Assembly: GCF_031143425.1 (NCBI RefSeq)
Contig: NC_090439.1
Location: 637,857,465-637,921,464, forward strand
Length of the DNA: 64,000 nucleotides
Source: Pleurodeles waltl
Taxonomy: Eukaryota; Chordata; Amphibia; Caudata; Salamandridae
Reading direction: 5' to 3'
The position numbers were made by a program, and so were the translations under genes. The notes beneath the pieces were generated by a model that saw only the letters and a list, made by a program, of their open reading frames with translations, made no database searches and was not told where the DNA came from. How positions within the stretch are numbered: the first letter of the stretch is position 1; every line of letters begins with the position of its first letter. Of the stretch, positions 45,088 through 54,660 are shown piece after piece.

Positions 45088-45955
45088 TCAAAAGATGCAT
45101 TGTGCGACTGTGCTCTTCCTATTCTCACTTCGCATCATCAAAATATGACGCAGTCACTCCCTCAGAGCTTACATCCTGTCAGGAAGGCTGCCCGAGGGGA
45201 GCGCTCACCTGGGGCTTACCTCACTGCTGCAGCCCAGTCCTGCCTGCCTTCAGCACCCTCTTCCTTTAACAAGCAGATACAACCTCTGCAGTGTTTCTCT
45301 TTGTCTTCCCCTTTTGGGTGCAGTCCGTCTTGAAGCTCTGCCCCACCACATACATACAAGGCACATGTATTTAAAACTCGACTCCTTCGCTCCTTTTTCT
45401 TCGAATAACAGGGCTGCTTTGCCTATAAGGCACTTTTTAATCTTTTGGCCCAACTCACTCTAAATAAAGGGTTTTTTCAGGAATTTTAACCCTTCCTGGG
45501 TTTCATACACTTGTACTCACTCTTTTTTTCACTTCTGCAGCGTGATTATCCTTCTGTATCATTAAAAGAGTTTCCAACTTGGTTTATTATAATTCTTTAT
45601 TGTAGTACTATTATAATTATTATTCTATAAATCATTTACCATGAATACTAACTTTTCCTCAACTTTTTCCTATGGCAGTGAGGAAAGTGTAGCCTTTATG
45701 AATAAATTAAATTATTTTATTTTGCTGCCAGTTCAGCAAGCTGTGTCCTCATACATGTAAAATATCATAAAACCACATTGAACCAATTAAGCAAAATATA
45801 ATGAATAAACATTCTTTGGCCCATTGTGCGGGGATTGCAGAAAGCAAAAGGTGCAAAATATATAAGTTAATAATATATCTAAAGCAAAGGACAATGCCAC
45901 TACTACTATTTCTAATGAAGATGATTCAGCTAACAAGAAATCATTCTCTAGTAGT
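45088..45955. other. non-coding, nothing recognised
   Basis: No domain-bearing frame. It may include the 5' end of the DIRS element, but no inverted terminal repeat was identified. Confidence 0.35.
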
Positions 45956-47021
45956 GCACAATTGGTTGGTGAGTATTCCTCACACATGAACGAGGGCAGG
46001 CCTCCCTTGAAGAAAGCAATATTATCTAGGAACATACAGTCTTTTCCACAAACAATAAACCAAGATGTAGAAGACACAGATGATGATAATTATTATCATG
46101 ACACTGACAAAATTGCTAACAAAGATGATGACTCAGTATTCTGGTTTGGTCCCATAAATAAACAATGCAAATTGTCACTTGCTCTAAAATTGAGAAATTC
46201 AAAAATAAAAGTGATATTAGATTCTGAGGGCCAGCCTATGTTTAAACCTATGTAGATAACAGCACCCTAATTCCATTGAGGGGCCACCTGCAGACCACGT
46301 ATGTGATTATATTTCAAGTAGGTTACAGTTGGCGCTGGGAAAACAGACTAGATCCAAACTTAAAATGGAATACCCTAGGCCTTCATTATCCAAAAGCAAC
46401 AACACAACTCTACACATTGAGCCAAATATGTCAACATTCTTTTTTAAATTTTGAAACGACCCAAGGAAAGGGGTGAATAAGGACTTGTCCAATTGCCAAG
46501 ATAACATGCTTGATGTAGTGGGACCCCAATCTCTTGTATTAGATTTAGCAAAATCAGTCAGATTACAGATTTCTGTGATTGATGCAGAATAATAATCCAT
46601 GTGGACCCAAAGAACAATATGCCTTTTGGGAAATGCCAATTCTGCTATGTCACATGAAAGAAGAAAAGGTCTTCTTCTCAAACTAGACCCTAAATTGGTT
46701 AATGTAGCTAATGTAGATGTAGGTGTGAAAGCTGATGAAAGGCTGTTTGGACACTCCTTCATAAAGGAACTAAGCAAATATGTTAAAACCTTTGCTTCAT
46801 TAGGCAAACAGTCTCCCCTGAGGGTCTTTGAACAGCTGTTTTTTGCCAGGGCGATAAAGGAAGGAGTTGTTTTGCCGACCTCATCAACAGATGATCTCCA
46901 TACACATGAGGGCCAGAATTTCGACTTACAAGTTGGGATGGTGCCTTGCTCCACGATTTCTGAGATTTCTGCCCCTTTGTGGGAAGAACTGGGGTCGGAA
47001 GTCTTGAGAGTAGAAAACTAG
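45956..47021 (+). pseudogene. DIRS ORF1 (gag-like)
   Basis: Acidic N-terminal frame to the stop at 46,253, then NTLGLHYPKATTQL (about 46,367), a break, VGPQSLVLDLAKSVRLQIS in another frame (about 46,519-46,575), and WTQRTICLLGNANSAMSHERR with LKLDPKLVNVANV and FGHSFIKELSKYVKTFASL in the open frame 46,599-47,021. The last block is the conserved C-terminal part of amphibian/fish DIRS ORF1. The function of ORF1 proteins is presumed structural. Confidence 0.7.
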
Positions 47022-47382
47022 GTTTGCGCCACCTTGTAAACCCTTTGCGCCACATCATGGATAACATGTGTTTGTTAGAGGGTCGCTAAACATAGCGCAA
47101 TGGAATCTACAAGATTCAATTGCGCCATTCCAAGCCTCATTTCTAACACCTGCTTAAAGGAGGTGTTAAAATGAGGCTCCCATTGATTTCAAAATGTTTT
47201 TTACGCTAATCCAGTGTAGCGTTACAATAGTGTCAAAAAAATGACGTTATTGCCCCTAACATGTGCCATGATGTGCCATATTGTAAATACTGCGCTACCA
47301 TGGTGGCATTATTGGAAGCAAAAGGGCCGCAAGAAAAGTGGCGCATCAATAGTGATGCACCACTTTCTTGTAAATATGGCCC
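47022..47382. mobile_element. non-autonomous element S, copy 2, inserted in DIRS
   Basis: Shares TTGCGCCAC, TGAGGCTCCCATTG, TGCGCTACCATGGTGGC-like and CACTTTCTTGTAAATATGGCCC segments with 22,237-22,703; somewhat shorter. Confidence 0.65.
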
Positions 47383-47557
47383 AATATTTCTGGGGCCCCT
47401 TCATTATTGAGCCCTTCAGAGATTAAAAATGTGTCGCTTCTTCAGGGGTTTATCTTACACTGTTATAATAGATCTAGATCAGGAACCTCAAATAGAACTT
47501 CAGTAGTGGCTAGACCGCTTAGACGCCTGGAATGGCACAACCGGTGTTAGATTGAGC

Positions 47558-47885
47558 CAGTGGGGGGCTCCAGCACTTATTTTAGGAGTATAGCATGTAT
47601 TTTTCCACATAAGATATTTAAAGAGAGCAAGAAAGGCAGAAACACATAAATCAGAAAGACGTATGTAGAGAACTAGGAAGAGAAGATCAGAAAAACGGTT
47701 ACAAAGGGAGAAAGGAGGATCATGCAAGAGTGAGATAAAGGCCATGAGAGTGTCTGGTGGTACAGTAGAGACATGATGCGTATTCTAGATTCTGCAACCT
47801 TGGCATTGAGTGCACCGACCTTTATTTGAACCTTCTGAATAGAGTTTCGGGCTTTGGCACTCTTTTTTTTCCAAATTAAGCACTG
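47558..47885. mobile_element. hAT-like element (CAGTGGGGGG / CAAATTAAGCACTG ends)
   Basis: Left CAGTGGGGGGCTCC, right CCAAATTAAGCACTG. It separates the WLDRLDAWNG part of the DIRS RNase H connection (about 47,505-47,535) from the rest of RNase H. No 8-bp duplication is visible. Interior has no transposase. Confidence 0.5.
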
Positions 47886-48660
47886 GCAACAGTTTCAACT
47901 TTTGCTCCAGATCGAGTATTAAAGTCAAATCCAAGTCTGGCACTCTGGGGCACCTAAAGTGGTCAATTTTCAACTGGAGGTACATGGTCCCAAGAGGAGA
48001 CCCCCATGAACATAAATTGCTTAGAGATGCTTGCAGCCTCCTCTGCAATTTGGAGTTTTGCATAAAAGCAAGATATGTTGTTCCATTCTCCTGCACATAA
48101 ACAATCTGGCAACAGTGAGATACATAATACACCTTGGAGGAATAAAATCCAGACCCTTAGAGGAGCTGGCAAAACGTTTTTGGGAGTTCTGTCTTCAACA
48201 CAACATCTTGGTCTGCGGGGAGAATCTTCCTGGGAATCGCAACAAAGTAGCAGATTGGAATTCTCTGTATTTCTTAAGACTTAAGCTATTAAAGAGTACA
48301 TCCATCCATATTTGGGAGCCTCTTTCACAAATGGGGTCCTTTGGCAATATAACTTTTTGCCTCCTATCTCAAGTCGTACCTTCAGTCTTTCTTCAGCTGG
48401 ACACCAGATGCGTTAGCCTTAGCAAACAACACCTTATTTCAGTATTGGTCCGTGGAAACCAGTTATGATTTTTCTCCATTTTGTATGACCAACTGGGTGC
48501 TGGCTCAAGTGAGAGGACAGAAATCATCCCTGATTCTAATAGGTCCTCACAAGTGGTATCCAGCTATCTTAGAAGTGGCAGTAGATTTTCCTGTACTAAT
48601 ACCAATTTTTCCCAAACTTCTAATGAATTGCCAGGCCACATACATAATTTAATATTGATC
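47886..48660 (+). pseudogene. DIRS RNase H and linker
   Basis: NYINHLGG-like motif as IIHLGGIKSRPLEELAKRFWEF (48,115-48,185), NLPGNRNKVADWNSLYFL (48,226-48,280), then, after frame changes, LEVAVDFPVLIPIFPKLL (48,570-48,623). The HLPG..N..AD block is the C-terminal RNase H motif, with the final Asp present. Confidence 0.8.
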
Positions 48661-48995
48661 AACACTGTAATAGTAACTACTTGGAACGTATCCACTCCAG
48701 GTCTTTCATCAGAGGCTACAGACTACCTCTGGAAATCCCAGGTCCCTGGTACCACTAAAACATACAAATTAGCATGGGCTGTTTGGTCATGAAGCTGTCT
48801 GGGAAAATATATTGACCCCTTTTCAGCCATTTCAATTTAACAGTAAATTTCCTGGTGTTGAAAAGTAGTGCAGGGAAAACTTACTATACACGCTATACTT
48901 ATTAGTCAGCAATTTCTGCAAAGCATCTTCCTATCAATGGGAAACCAGTTGGAGAACACTCTTTTCTAAGTCAACTTTTAAAGTGCGCAAGGAGG
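48661..48995 (+). pseudogene. DIRS tyrosine recombinase, N-terminal part
   Basis: LSSEATDYLWKSQVPGTTKTY.LAWAVW (48,700-48,790) and, after a stop, SAGKTYYTRYTY and PINGKPVGEHSFLSQLLK (48,870-48,990): the SAM-like core-binding region of YR retroelements. The catalytic Arg/His/Tyr domain is absent; the element is cut at about 48,995. Confidence 0.75.
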
Positions 48996-49690
48996 GCAGC
49001 AGCTCGGCCCACATGCGCCTCTGCTAGTGCGCTTCGGCCCAGCCCCCTGCTGCAATGACGCAGTGATTTCTGGCTTCTGGCTCCCCGAACATGTAGAGGA
49101 ACACAACAAGGCTGTTTGGCAGTGTGTTTGGCAGGCAAGGGATTACGGCATGTGAGGAACTTTCGGTGCTGTGGTTTTGACTCTTGGCAGGTGGTAGCCC
49201 ATTCAGAACCTCATGGGAGGCAATCAGCATGAAGCGGCCTGTGCGATTGGGTGATACAGGGAGCAGCATGTGGCTTGGCCCCCACACGGCCTGAAGCAAC
49301 CCAGTAACCACAGGAAATACGGACTGAGATGGGGAAAGATGTTGCATCCCAGGTGCCTCCCGGTGGCCCCCAGTAGGGGGAGTAAGTCATCCCACCTCGA
49401 GAAGTAATGGTAGAAGAGTCGGGTGCCCCCTCTACCCTCCCAAGTGGAGGGTCTCTGGTAGTGCACCCTCTCTTTCATTCACCTTATAACCTCTATGATC
49501 CCTAGGAATAATTCCTACAAGTGTTTTTGCAGGCATAGATTGAGTTTCCCTCAACTATGACTTTCTCTTTGTAACCTGGCAATTTGGCAGTGGACGCTCC
49601 CTGCCTTAAGAATACATTATCTTAGTGGCTGTAAGCGTTATGAGGCAGCAACATCTAATGGGTTCCCATACCACCAAAACCTGACTTGCA
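48996..49690. other. non-coding, nothing recognised
   Basis: GC-richer stretch between the DIRS and LINE elements; possibly LINE 5' UTR. Confidence 0.35.
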
Positions 49691-50935
49691 CAAATGGCAA
49701 AGCATTGAGCAACACAGGCACATAACCTTCACTCACAGAGATAAAGGAGATAAAGGAGCAATGCTCAGAGACAGTTTATCCGGTGTCATAACCAAGGCAG
49801 CAGCATCAATGACGAACCGTGAGCCCGTGCCCAATCTCAGTTCCGGGGCAGTGTCTCAGGAAGGTTTCTGATATTGCTGGTCAGTGATTCTCAGCAGGAA
49901 TCAGTGTTGGCTCAGCAGTTGCCCCTGCTGGTCTCTCCATGCTCTGGTGAAATGCCACGTGATAAGGCAGCGCAAGATGAGGATAGGGGTGATGGCACAG
50001 GAACAAGCAGAGCTATTGATTCATCACCTCCCCTGGAGTCAGGGAGGGTCCCCGTTCTACAAGGGCTTATGTCGGGCCCTCAGGATTTACAGGAGAGCTG
50101 CCACAAGATTTCAGGATTACGCCTTGTCAATTCCAGCTGGTCTACCCACAACCAACCTCTTGTGGCAGGGGGTTCCCCCGACATCTGTTACTTCTGTTTC
50201 ACTTCTGGGCGAATTTCAGCATTTAGAGCTGGTCCAGGTGTCAATTGGGGGTTGATCATATGGGCACTGCCTCCTTTTCTGCCCTTGTCAACCAGTCAAG
50301 CTCCACAGTAGATTTAGGCTTGCGCCATCCCCCGTTTGAAACTATCCTTTCAGACATTAATGCACTAAAGTCCGCACACGCCGCCGAGACTGTAACACTT
50401 CACCAAAGGCAGGGTAAGATCAAAGAGATGGTTTCTCAAATCCCTGAGCGGCTGCTAGGAGTTGAGGAGAGTGTCTGATCTGGAGGATCCCTTGCTCCTC
50501 TGGGTTAATGAGTTAGCAAGTCTGCAAAAGAAGCTGACGATCTCACAGGGCAAACTGGATGAGTTACAGAACTATGCATGGATATCTAATCTGAATTTTG
50601 TATTGGTCCCTGAAGGTAGAGAAGATTCTGGGAAGTATGAGAGCACCTCAAATCTTGTGGATTCCTTGATTAGATCACATATTCTTGAGGATACCCCCAG
50701 ACCTTATTATTATGAGGGTGCATCGGGTATCAACCCAACGCTTTTCCAACTCCAAGTATCGTTGTGCCATCATTGTGAACTTTGCTGTCTATCGCATTAG
50801 GGAACAAATTCTTACCAAAGCAATTCAGAAACAAAGCTTTTCAGTGCACGATGCGGTGAGCTCCATGTATGCTTTGACATGTCAGCCACAGCAGCCCGTA
50901 GAGACGAGACTTTCTTGGATTAATTGGCCAGTTTG
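49691..50935 (+). pseudogene. LINE ORF1 remnant
   Basis: ATGGCAAAG at 49,694, then several overlapping frames. A coiled-coil-like stretch (ELASLQKKLTISQGKLDELQNYAW, in parts, 50,510-50,580) is followed by a LNFVLVPEGRED motif (50,590-50,625), the equivalent of the RRNNLRIVGLPEG block at the start of the L1 ORF1 RRM region. Frame changes near 50,465 and 50,700. Confidence 0.6.
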
Positions 50936-51452
50936 AATTATTATCATCCTACAATGGATGAAACTGAAGCTTTGGAACAAATGTATAATCTCGTGATTCA
51001 GGATGAGGGGCCATTAGTGCTGGGGGTGATTTTAATTTTATTCAAGATTTGTCTTTGGATACCTCTAAGAAAGGCAAGAGGCAGCTCATGCCTAAATCAT
51101 TCAACATCCTGAATATAATTAAGCAAGATACGATGCGGGAGGTGGCTGTATTATTTTTAAATGCACTAAACTTGGAGATAATGGAGGTTCTAAGGGATAG
51201 CAAGAGCAGGTGGATATGGGTAAAGGCCAGACTTGCTGAGAAAGTCTTACATTTTTTAAATTATTATGGTCCTATATTGGATGAAACTGAAGCTTTGGAA
51301 CAAATTTATAATCTCGTGATTCAGGAGGAGGGGCCATTAGTGCTGGATGGTGATTTTAATTTTATTCAAGATTTGTCTTTGGATACCTCTATTAAAGACA
51401 ACAGGCAGCTCAAGCCTAAGACAGCCAACCTCCTGAATATAAATAAGCAAGA
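50936..51452 (+). repeat. internal duplication in the LINE endonuclease
   Basis: 50,936-51,128 and 51,258-51,452 are about 90% alike by eye (GATGAAACTGAAGCTTTGG, ATAATCTCGTGATTCAGGA, CAAGATTTGTCTTTGGATACC), offset by about 322 bp. Confidence 0.9.
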
Positions 51453-51640
51453 TTTGGCACTGGTGGACCATGGCGTCTCACCTACTCCGAGCTCACATAA
51501 TATACAGGTTATTATGCCAGGTTTCGGTCAACCTCTAAAATAGATTTTTTCCTTTTGACAAAGTTATTAAAAAGAGGGAAGATTGAGACTTTGGCTAACC
51601 CCTTTTCAGACCATTCTATAGTTGCTTAAGGGGTAGTTTG
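50936..51640 (+). pseudogene. LINE ORF2 endonuclease (APE-like)
   Basis: GPLVLDGDFNFIQD (51,330-51,372) carries the GDFN motif of the exonuclease-endonuclease-phosphatase fold; IDFFLL and FSDHSIVA (51,540-51,630) are the terminal SDH block. About 190 bp of the GDFN part (50,936-51,128) is present a second time upstream, before the GGVAVLFL segment at 51,137, so the domain is partly duplicated and out of order. Confidence 0.8.
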
Positions 51641-53933
51641 GGAAGCTGGGGAGGTGAAGAGGTCACAATGGCAATTTGATAAGTCTTTGCTCTCCGACCA
51701 AACTTGATTGACCGAAATCCAACAGTTTATTTGAGAGTTCTTTGAGGTAAACTCCAATACTGTCTGCATCTTTATGGTATGGAAAGCATTCAAGGCAGCA
51801 TTCAGGGTACATGTGATATCTCATAAAGCCAATCTAGCCAGGGCCCGGACTCACAAACTTCAGAGCCTTCAAGCTGCAGTGGAGACTGTGATGAGGGAAG
51901 CATCAAAGCCATTAGATCATCTCCATTCTCCAATAGCTAGTCAGGAACTATGAGATCAGCTTGTTAGAGCTAAGCAAGAGCTTAGGAAGTTCTTTTTGCT
52001 AGAGGAATACGCAGGGAGTAAAGCTTTCCAGCAGAAGCTCTACGCGGAGGGCCAGCATATGGGAAAGTACTTGGCATGGTTCGACAAAAACTCAGAAGAG
52101 TAGGCAGCTAATTAATCACATAAAATTTCCAGCTACTAGGGTTACGAAGGCACATAGTAAAAGGGTAGCATAGATATTTCTCCACCATTATAGGCGGAAC
52201 AATGAAGAAAATGAGGCAGTAACGGAAGATGAACTGTCTGACTATTTTACTTCAGTGCAGTTACTGCAAGTTACCAGCATTCATAAAAATGCTTTGTTAT
52301 AGAAAATAGTGTCCTGTGGAATAGCTGCTGCTGTCAAAAACATTGCAAGAGCTTAAGCTAGTGGGAGTGATGGCATCCTCAGTGTGTTATATAAGGCTTT
52401 TGACGCAGAATTGCTCTCCTTTTTAACAACACTTTTTAATAACATAAAGGAAGTCGTATAAATTCCAAAGAATTTAAAAGAATCAATGGTAGTGAGCTTT
52501 CTGAAAAAACATAAGAATCCTGCAGACCCCAATTTTTATTGCCCCATAAACTTGTTCAAAGTGGAATTCCATCCCTAATTATTATTATGTTTAAATAACT
52601 TTATAATGGGGCAGAGGCTAAGATCATTATTAATACCAAAGAGGCAGGAGGCATAAGGATAAAGGATGGTACTCTGCAGGGATGTCCCCCGTCCCTGCTT
52701 CTCTTTACCCTTTGCATAGAGCACCTAGCGGTCAGGACTCGTACTAACCTTTTGATTTTGCCTCCCAGAAATGGGATGGCAAAGATCAAATTGTTCACTG
52801 ATGATGCAAATTTATACTTGAAGGATGATAGGGTAAATATTCGGAATTATGTCTATGAAATTACCTGTTTTACACACATAGGGGAGTATAAAAGCAACCA
52901 AGGAAAAACTAAACTTCTCTTGTTCAATGCAGCTCGTTCCGAACTCCTGGCTAGCTTGCAGACAATTTCAAACCATCTTATTAGATACTTAGAAATCTTT
53001 GTGTCAAACAACTAGTCACAATTATTTGAGTTAAGTTATAGGACCATGCTCTCTAAAGTAAAAAATGTTCTACAGACTATTCTACCTCTGTCATTGATTG
53101 GTAGTGTTGCATTATTAAAGATGTCTATTATGCCTCTATTTTTATTTTTATTTTTGAATGCCGCCTCAGAATTTCTAGTGCATATTTTAATGAAGTGAAC
53201 AGTGCCATCAAAACCATTATATGGTCAAATAAGCAGCCCAGGGTGAAAATGAAAGAGTTACACTCAACGTAGCACAGGGAGATCTAGCATTACCACATCT
53301 GCAGACATATTACCAGGCTGCATTAGCTGACTTCATGGTTCTATGAGCATCAGATTTTCCAGTCTATAATAATTTCTTGCTGAATTTAATGATTACTGAA
53401 AGTCAAACCAAATTACCAGTCTTTTGATGAACTAACAAAACTTCCCCAAAAATCAAGGTGTGAGACAGCCCTGGCCTTTTCATCACATATTCTATCCTTT
53501 GTTAGATCTTGGGATATTCTGGTTTGTCATGCTTGCATTTTATTGCAGGATTGCAAGATTTGGGGGCTGTCATTATCCAAAAGAATTTTAAAAGATTGGG
53601 AAGTATTGGGGTTTAGGAAGTTAGGATATTTCTTCGGCGGGGTAAATTTGATAACAATGGATTGCTTAAATCAACTACTGGGCACCCAGAGCTCCTCACT
53701 CTGTTTCAGGTTTAGTTAAATTAGTAGCTTTCTAAAGAGCAATTACATGGTAACGAATGAGCCCGCTCGGCTGATGATATACCACATAAATGAAACTAAA
53801 CTGACAGGGGTGGGGAATTGGTACCTTCTGCTATACCAGCATATAATTCAGAAATTACTACCCAAGCTACTGTAAAACAATTTTCAGGAAACAAACTGCA
53901 GGTTCAGTAGTAAAGAATGGCAGTTTCTTAGTG
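51641..53933 (+). pseudogene. LINE ORF2 reverse transcriptase
   Basis: Linker helices, then ASGSDGILSVLYKAFDAELLSF (52,350-52,420), IPKNLKESMVVSFLKKHKNP (52,460-52,520) and FYCPINLF (52,535-52,560), the first RT blocks. A deletion then joins directly to GTLQGCPPSLLLFTLCIEHLA (52,667-52,730) and LFTDDANLYL (52,790-52,820), where the catalytic box reads FTDD instead of YADD. LALPHLQTYYQAALADFMV follows at about 53,285-53,340. Multiple stops. Confidence 0.8.
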
Positions 53934-53941
53934 AGCTAGGA

Positions 53942-54104
53942 CAGGGTTCTGCAAAGTCAGTCCTGGAGAGCCAGTCCATGCCAGAGTTTTAGCATATCCA
54001 CATTTAGAAAAGAAATGTTTCAGAAATCTACATTTTTCTAAATGTGGATATGCTAAAAATCTGGCATGGACCCGGCTCTCCAGGACCGACTTTGCAGAAC
54101 CCTG
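53942..54104. mobile_element. hAT-like MITE, 163 bp, inside the LINE
   Basis: CAGGGTTCTGCAAAGTC ends with near-perfect inversion through the whole element (AAATGTGGATATGCTAAAA centre). 8-bp duplication AGCTAGGA at 53,934-53,941 and 54,105-54,112. Removing the element plus one duplication leaves the LINE frame open (LSELGHRSLRTADL). Confidence 0.93.
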
Positions 54105-54112
54105 AGCTAGGA

Positions 54113-54226
54113 CATAGATCATTAAGAACAGCAGATTTAAAATGTATGGTATTTATATCCAGATGGTTAGCATACTACACACCCCACAGGCTACATAGGA
54201 TGTTTTCATTCTTGCCAGATCGGTGC
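54113..54226 (+). pseudogene. LINE ORF2 C-terminal part
   Basis: WLAYYTPHRLHRMF (54,163-54,205) and the beginning of a Cys-rich motif (PDRC) matches the region after the RT in L1-like ORF2. It stops at the TTAA at 54,227 and continues at 62,680. Confidence 0.8.
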
Positions 54227-54230
54227 TTAA

Positions 54231-54660
54231 CCTCTTCTGTGCCTTGGACGAGATGATCTCGTCCAAGGCTACAGTTCCCCTGTGCCTTGGACGAGATCAT
54301 CTCGTCCATGGCACAGGGGAACTTGGGGGCGCGCTAGCGCGCCCCCGTGCACCCCCCTTGCCCCCCAAGTCGGGGATGGAAGGGGAAGACCTTCCCCTTC
54401 CACCCCCGACCCCCCCCACCCCCCCCTGTGAAGTCAGCGCGCGCGCGCGCGCTGATGTGTCACAGGGGCCTCCCTCGTCGCGCTGGAAGCTCTGCTTCCA
54501 GCGCGATTGAAAAAGAAATGCAAAAGCATTTCTTTTTCAATCACTTGGGAGGCCCGGAGGGGCTTCAAAGGGAAGGAAAAGTATTTCCTTCCCTTTGAAG
54601 TCCCTCCGAGGGTTTCAAAAGCCGGATTGCTTGCAATCCGGCTTTTGAAACCCCACTAGA
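54231..54660. repeat. chain of consecutive perfect hairpins
   Basis: At least eight palindromes follow one another: CCTTGGACGAGATG/CATCTCGTCCAAGG-type (twice), GGGCGCGCTAGCGCGCCC, GGAAGGGGAAG/CTTCCCCTTCC, CAGCGCGCGCGCGCGCTG, CGCTGGAAGC/GCTTCCAGCG, TTGAAAAAGAAATGC/GCATTTCTTTTTCAA, TTCAAAGGGAAGG/CCTTCCCTTTGAA, TTTCAAAAGCCGGATTGC with its inverse. Confidence 0.9.

Larger units (their letters stand above)
45956..48995 (+). mobile_element. DIRS-type (tyrosine recombinase) retrotransposon, RT deleted
   Basis: In order: a DIRS ORF1 (gag-like) region to 47,021, a non-autonomous insertion, a short piece of the RT-RNase H connection, another insertion, RNase H (47,886-48,650) and the N-terminal part of the tyrosine recombinase (48,660-48,995). 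The whole RT is absent. DIRS elements carry RT/RNase H together with a tyrosine recombinase instead of an integrase. Confidence 0.78.
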
